NCBI GenBank assembly: GCA_900551605.1
Contig: URWS01000026.1
Coordinates: 1-10,176, forward strand
Reading direction: 5' to 3'
DNA length: 10,176 nucleotides
Source of the DNA: an uncultured Collinsella sp.
GTDB taxonomy: Bacteria > Actinomycetota > Coriobacteriia > Coriobacteriales > Coriobacteriaceae
The notes under the pieces were generated by a model. The model was not told the DNA's origin. It worked only from the letters and a program-made list of their open reading frames with translations, and searched no databases. The position numbers and the translations under genes are program-made. Below are positions 7,360-10,176 of this stretch, one piece after another (within the stretch, counting starts at the first letter, position 1; each line of letters starts with the position of its first letter).

Positions 7360-8346
7360 TCAACTCGTGGCCTTTCGCCTTTTCACGGCTACAACAACGA
7401 GGCGGACGAGTAGAAACACCAGCAGAATCCTGCCCAGTAGTCGCCCGCAGTCTTCGATAAACAACTCATCGATGGCACCGCCCCTCTCAATCGTTGCGAG
7501 AATATTCGAGAGAGCCGATCCGCCCATCGCCCGGTCGACAGTTTTTCGTGGCAAGCTCGCGGCCGCGCCCGCAGCCAACGCCTCGGCACCCTCATCTCGC
7601 TCGCATACCGCAATAATGCGCTGGCGGTTCGAACCATAAGGATGGCAGGTAACCAACGTGAGTAGATCCTTGCCCTCCCGAACGGCAACCGCTTTGATAT
7701 CGGAAGGCAAAATGATCCGAACCTCGGCAACGCGGTAAACATAACCGCCCCAAATGGTCCGCAGGTCCACTCGATCTCCAACTTGCACGTTCTCAATCTG
7801 CTTAAAGAACATGTTACGGTGTGCGGCAATGACGCAATTGGACGAGGGCTCCCCCAACGGGGCCGACGTTCCCGCCACCACCGCGGCTCCGTTCAGCATG
7901 TTCTGCTCGCTCGAGCCCAGGTATACCGGGGCTTCGCAGGCCATCGAATCTACCGTCAAAACGCCTACGGGCAAACCCGCAAGCCCCGTCTCGGCAAACG
8001 ACTGGTCAGTCGCCCCAAACGTAAAGGGATCGTTTATGACAATCCCCTCGCCTTGGCGGATGCGCTCGTTGTAGGACTCCAACCAGGGCCGGGACGACGC
8101 GCCCTTGTCGGCCGACTCGAGTGCCTCCGCGCTCGTATCAGGCACAGATGATGCATCGTTGTCGCTCGCCACGTCGATTGCCTCCGAAGCCGTCCCCAGC
8201 TCCGAACTAGCGCGCAATCCGTAACTCAACTCAACAAAATCTGGCACAAGCAGGAGCAACGCGCCCACAAACAGGACAGTCCAACCAACGGCGGCAATAG
8301 TCAGCCGCCTCTTGGAAGAATGGTCTGCTCCAAAATGGGACGCCAT
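7360..8346 (-). CDS. Class C (pilus) sortase, second copy
   Basis: This membrane-bound transpeptidase is predicted to cut the LPxTG-type signal of pilins and join subunits or anchor them. I start it at the ATG at 8346 (328 residues, MASHFG), which sits 1 nt after the preceding sortase stop with a GGAGG-containing purine run just upstream. An in-frame ATG at 8370 would overlap the upstream gene. A transmembrane segment spans about 15-36. A Ser/Asp/Glu-rich linker covers 47-86. A lid-type DPF motif is at 106-108. The catalytic residues are His176 (AAHRN), Cys234 (TLVTCHPYG) and Arg243 (NRQR). After the core comes an extension of about 50 residues (250-300), then a second hydrophobic segment (about 302-321) and a basic tail, as in class C enzymes. 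It differs strongly from the upstream sortase outside the motifs, so it is not a recent duplicate. It is the last gene of the operon. Confidence 0.92.
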   Translation of the reverse strand: MASHFGADHSSKRRLTIAAVGWTVLFVGALLLLVPDFVELSYGLRASSELGTASEAIDVASDNDASSVPDTSAEALESADKGASSRPWLESYNERIRQGEGIVINDPFTFGATDQSFAETGLAGLPVGVLTVDSMACEAPVYLGSSEQNMLNGAAVVAGTSAPLGEPSSNCVIAAHRNMFFKQIENVQVGDRVDLRTIWGGYVYRVAEVRIILPSDIKAVAVREGKDLLTLVTCHPYGSNRQRIIAVCERDEGAEALAAGAAASLPRKTVDRAMGGSALSNILATIERGGAIDELFIEDCGRLLGRILLVFLLVRLVVVAVKRRKATS

Positions 8347-8347
8347 G

Positions 8348-9388
8348 TTACCGTGCCCCCTCCTCGTCATGACCGGCGCGGTTCTTGCGTCTACGGTTCA
8401 TCGCATAAACCGCGGCAAGTACCGCAATCGCAAGCAAAACGCCAATCAGCGCAGGCGGCACACCAATCTTGTCTCTCAAGGCGTTATAAGTCGAAAGCAA
8501 ACCGGTGTCGCGGTCCTTCCTTTCGAGCCATTCCTTGGGAACATCGCAGCGTTCCGCATGAATCAAAAGACGATGCGAGTTGACGCCATACGGCGTGCAC
8601 GTCACCAAGGTGACAAGGTCCTTGTCCTTTTGAATGGCAAGGCTCGAAGTATCGTCGGGCAGAACGACTTCGGTCGAAGTCACGCGATAGGCAAGGTCTT
8701 CATCCAAAACCTGAAGCACGAAGTAGTCACCAACGTGGAGCTTGTCGAGCTTGTCGAAAATAACGGCAGAGGGAAGTCCCGTATGCCCTGCAAGAACGGC
8801 ATGCGTCGAAGGTCCACCAACCGGCAGCGACGAGTGGGGCTCATGTCCCACGCCGTGGTCCATGCCTTCGCCCGTAACACCGTGGTAGATGGGCAAATCG
8901 ACACCAATCGAAGGGATGGTGATGGTTCCCATGGCGCCGTCGCCAGCCAGGTTGAGGCACGCCAGGTATTCCTCGTCCGACGTCTTTGGGGCATCAGGGT
9001 CAAACGGGTCGACAACATAGGCGGCACCCGAATACAGCCGATCGTTGTAGTCAATCGCCTGCTGGCGCCAAGCCGAAAGATCCTCGGGCGTCGCCTCTTG
9101 AACAACCTGACGCAGGTTGTTAGAGACCTTTGCTTGCTCAACCTTATTGAGATAGTCGCTCGCGACAGGATACAAAAGCAGACAAAGGCCCGTAAGCACC
9201 AAAAGCGCCGCCAATATGGGCGCAAGCCAACGACGCGCACCCTTGCGATATCCCGCATGGGAAGCAGCGGCATCATCACGATAAACTGCGGCAAAACAGG
9301 CGTCATCCCGCCCATCCATCCGAGCAAGAGAAAGGGAAGAAGCGTTATGCCCCCTCCCCTCTTTACTATGTAGCCCTTTGCGCGTCAT
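8348..9388 (-). CDS. Class C (pilus) sortase, first copy
   Basis: This 346-residue enzyme is predicted to polymerise the pilin encoded immediately upstream, through a thioester on the pilin LPxTG threonine and transfer to a lysine of the next subunit. A long cytoplasmic N-terminus (about 52 residues) precedes the first membrane helix (54-75). The lid motif DPF is at 127-129, and the catalytic triad is His202 (AGHTGLP), Cys264 (TLVTCTPYGVN) and Arg273 (SHRLL). The TCTPYGVN-HRL signature is classic for class C. A C-terminal membrane helix (311-330) and an Arg/Lys-rich tail complete the class C plan. It starts 19 nt after the pilin stop without a strong ribosome binding site, so translation may be coupled to the pilin. 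An alternative ATG at 9319 (residue 24) would shorten the cytoplasmic tail. It is followed after 1 nt by the second sortase. Confidence 0.95.
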   Translation of the reverse strand: MTRKGLHSKEGRGHNASSLSLARMDGRDDACFAAVYRDDAAASHAGYRKGARRWLAPILAALLVLTGLCLLLYPVASDYLNKVEQAKVSNNLRQVVQEATPEDLSAWRQQAIDYNDRLYSGAAYVVDPFDPDAPKTSDEEYLACLNLAGDGAMGTITIPSIGVDLPIYHGVTGEGMDHGVGHEPHSSLPVGGPSTHAVLAGHTGLPSAVIFDKLDKLHVGDYFVLQVLDEDLAYRVTSTEVVLPDDTSSLAIQKDKDLVTLVTCTPYGVNSHRLLIHAERCDVPKEWLERKDRDTGLLSTYNALRDKIGVPPALIGVLLAIAVLAAVYAMNRRRKNRAGHDEEGAR

Positions 9389-9407
9389 GGCCTACAGAAC
9401 GGTTAGA

Positions 9408-10130
9408 CTAGTCGCGCTTGCGCGAACGGAAGACGACCACAGCGCCGCCAGCGATGAGCAGGATGCCGCCCGCCGTAAAGGCAACCGTACCCGCACCGCC
9501 GGTAGTGGGCAGCTGACCCTGCTTGGGGTCGGTCACGTCGGCGGTGTTGACGTCGAAGTTCTTCTCGGTCACGTTAGGGGTCGCCGGGGAGTCGCCCTTG
9601 TCGGACTCGTCGAGGGTGACGTCGAAGGCGTCGACCTTCTGATAGCCCGCCGGAACGCCGGTCTCAGTCACGGTGTAGGAGCCCTTATGGAGGCCGTTGA
9701 CATGCACGTAGCCGTTGGCATCGGAGACGACCTTGCCATCGGTGTGCTTGTTGCCGGCGGCATCGATATAGGTGACGGAGCCGTCGGCATTGGTGATCGT
9801 GAACTCAGCGCCAGGCAGGGCGGTGCCGGTCGGGGTGACCTTCTTGAAGACGAAGCCGTAGGTCTGGACCTGCGGGTCGGCCGGCTCGGTGCTGACTTCC
9901 TTGTCCTCGTACGGGTTCGGGGTGAAGGTGCCGTAGGCCTTGTTGCCGACCTTGCCGGTCTCTACGTTGATCGAGACGACCTTGGACTTGTACTCGACAC
10001 GGACCTTCTGACCGGCATGGCCCTTCAGGTAGTCCCACTTGAACTTGACGGTGAAGCCGCCGTCGTCGTTGTAGACAACCTCGTAGCTATCGGCCCCGAC
10101 AGGGTTCTTGTAACCGTCACCGTCGTAGAC
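9408..10130 (-). CDS. LPXTG-anchored pilin, C-terminal part (5' end cut by adapter)
   Basis: The 240 visible residues are the end of a sortase-assembled surface pilin. Residues 1 to about 88 resemble the D2-type isopeptide-forming fimbrial domain (VEYKSKVVSINVETG, then GNKAYGTFTPNP). Residues 91-174 are a SpaA/CnaB-type domain (YGFVFKKV, LPGAEF, NGLHKGSYTVTETGVPAGY). Within it Lys96 or Lys97, Glu156 and a late Asn (probably Asn195) are the expected participants in an intramolecular Lys-Asn isopeptide bond. The sorting signal is LPTTG at 207-211, followed by a hydrophobic helix and the basic tail FRSRKRD. The signal peptide, first domain and pilin-motif lysine would lie beyond the right edge. 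The two class C sortases directly downstream make this a probable pilus shaft or tip subunit. A reading that begins MYKRQ at 10145 is adapter-derived. Confidence 0.93.
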   Translation of the reverse strand, partial: VYDGDGYKNPVGADSYEVVYNDDGGFTVKFKWDYLKGHAGQKVRVEYKSKVVSINVETGKVGNKAYGTFTPNPYEDKEVSTEPADPQVQTYGFVFKKVTPTGTALPGAEFTITNADGSVTYIDAAGNKHTDGKVVSDANGYVHVNGLHKGSYTVTETGVPAGYQKVDAFDVTLDESDKGDSPATPNVTEKNFDVNTADVTDPKQGQLPTTGGAGTVAFTAGGILLIAGGAVVVFRSRKRD

Positions 10131-10176
10131 CTGTCTCTTATACACATCTCCGAGCCCACGAGACTAAGGCGAATCT
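10131..10176 (-). other. Untrimmed Nextera i7 sequencing adapter (artifact)
   Basis: This is the reverse complement of the left-end adapter. The 19 bp Tn5 mosaic end is at 10131-10149, the linker at 10150-10164, the index TAAGGCGA (N701) at 10165-10172 and four bases of P7 at 10173-10176. Genomic DNA ends at 10130. Confidence 0.98.

Noticed and set aside
7151..7639. Small plus-strand open frames across the palindromes
   Set aside because: Their peptides (for example AAKRSLF and RERFAA) are translations of the inverted-repeat arms, and the rest is antisense to the second sortase.
8312..9373. A 353-codon plus-strand open frame opposite the sortases
   Set aside because: It is antisense to two sortases with complete catalytic motifs. 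It is very basic and has no recognisable motif or ribosome binding site.
1..10176. A 46 bp terminal inverted repeat suggesting a linear plasmid, phage or composite transposon
   Set aside because: The repeat is exactly the Nextera i7 adapter with the N701 index, including the Tn5 mosaic end used in library preparation.

Overview
The window is one short assembled contig of about 10.1 kb of genomic DNA, with untrimmed Illumina Nextera adapter at both ends (1-47 and 10131-10176). The real insert is 48-10130, so the genes at both edges are cut by the library and not by biology. The DNA is GC-rich (roughly 60% by eye outside one AT-richer segment). It encodes an actinobacterial-type replicative polymerase and a Gram-positive sortase/pilin locus. 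The best fit is a Coriobacteriia gut actinobacterium such as Collinsella. This is inferred from protein style and composition; no search was run.

All seven genes read on the minus strand, so transcription runs from the right edge to the left. At the right edge is the C-terminal part of a pilin (9408-10130) with two isopeptide-type domains and an LPTTG anchor. It is followed closely by two class C sortases (8348-9388 and 7360-8346) separated by 1 nt. Together these form the distal end of a pilus operon: the pilin is polymerised by a sortase and the fibre is fixed to the wall. The operon ends in a 226 bp gap holding two large tandem palindromes that share GTTGCGG/CCGCAAC ends. A plausible promoter in the same gap serves a DUF3284-family protein (6624-7133).

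From about 5160 to 6620 the composition becomes AT-richer. This segment holds an MFS-type transporter (5321-6520), probably acquired horizontally, flanked by 103 bp and 240 bp non-coding stretches with small palindromes and a possible gene scar. Next comes the full-length replicative DNA polymerase III alpha subunit dnaE (1277-5080), with an intact PHP metal site, the three catalytic aspartates and a clamp-binding motif. After 38 nt and a strong ribosome binding site comes the N-terminal 397 residues of a SWIM-zinc-finger SNF2-family helicase (48-1238), cut by the left adapter.

No rRNA, tRNA, CRISPR array, insertion sequence or integrase was seen. The most interesting natural features are the tandem palindromes, the paired and quite different class C sortases, the low-GC transporter island, and a long charged insertion in the DnaE PHP domain. 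I see no convincing undescribed system.
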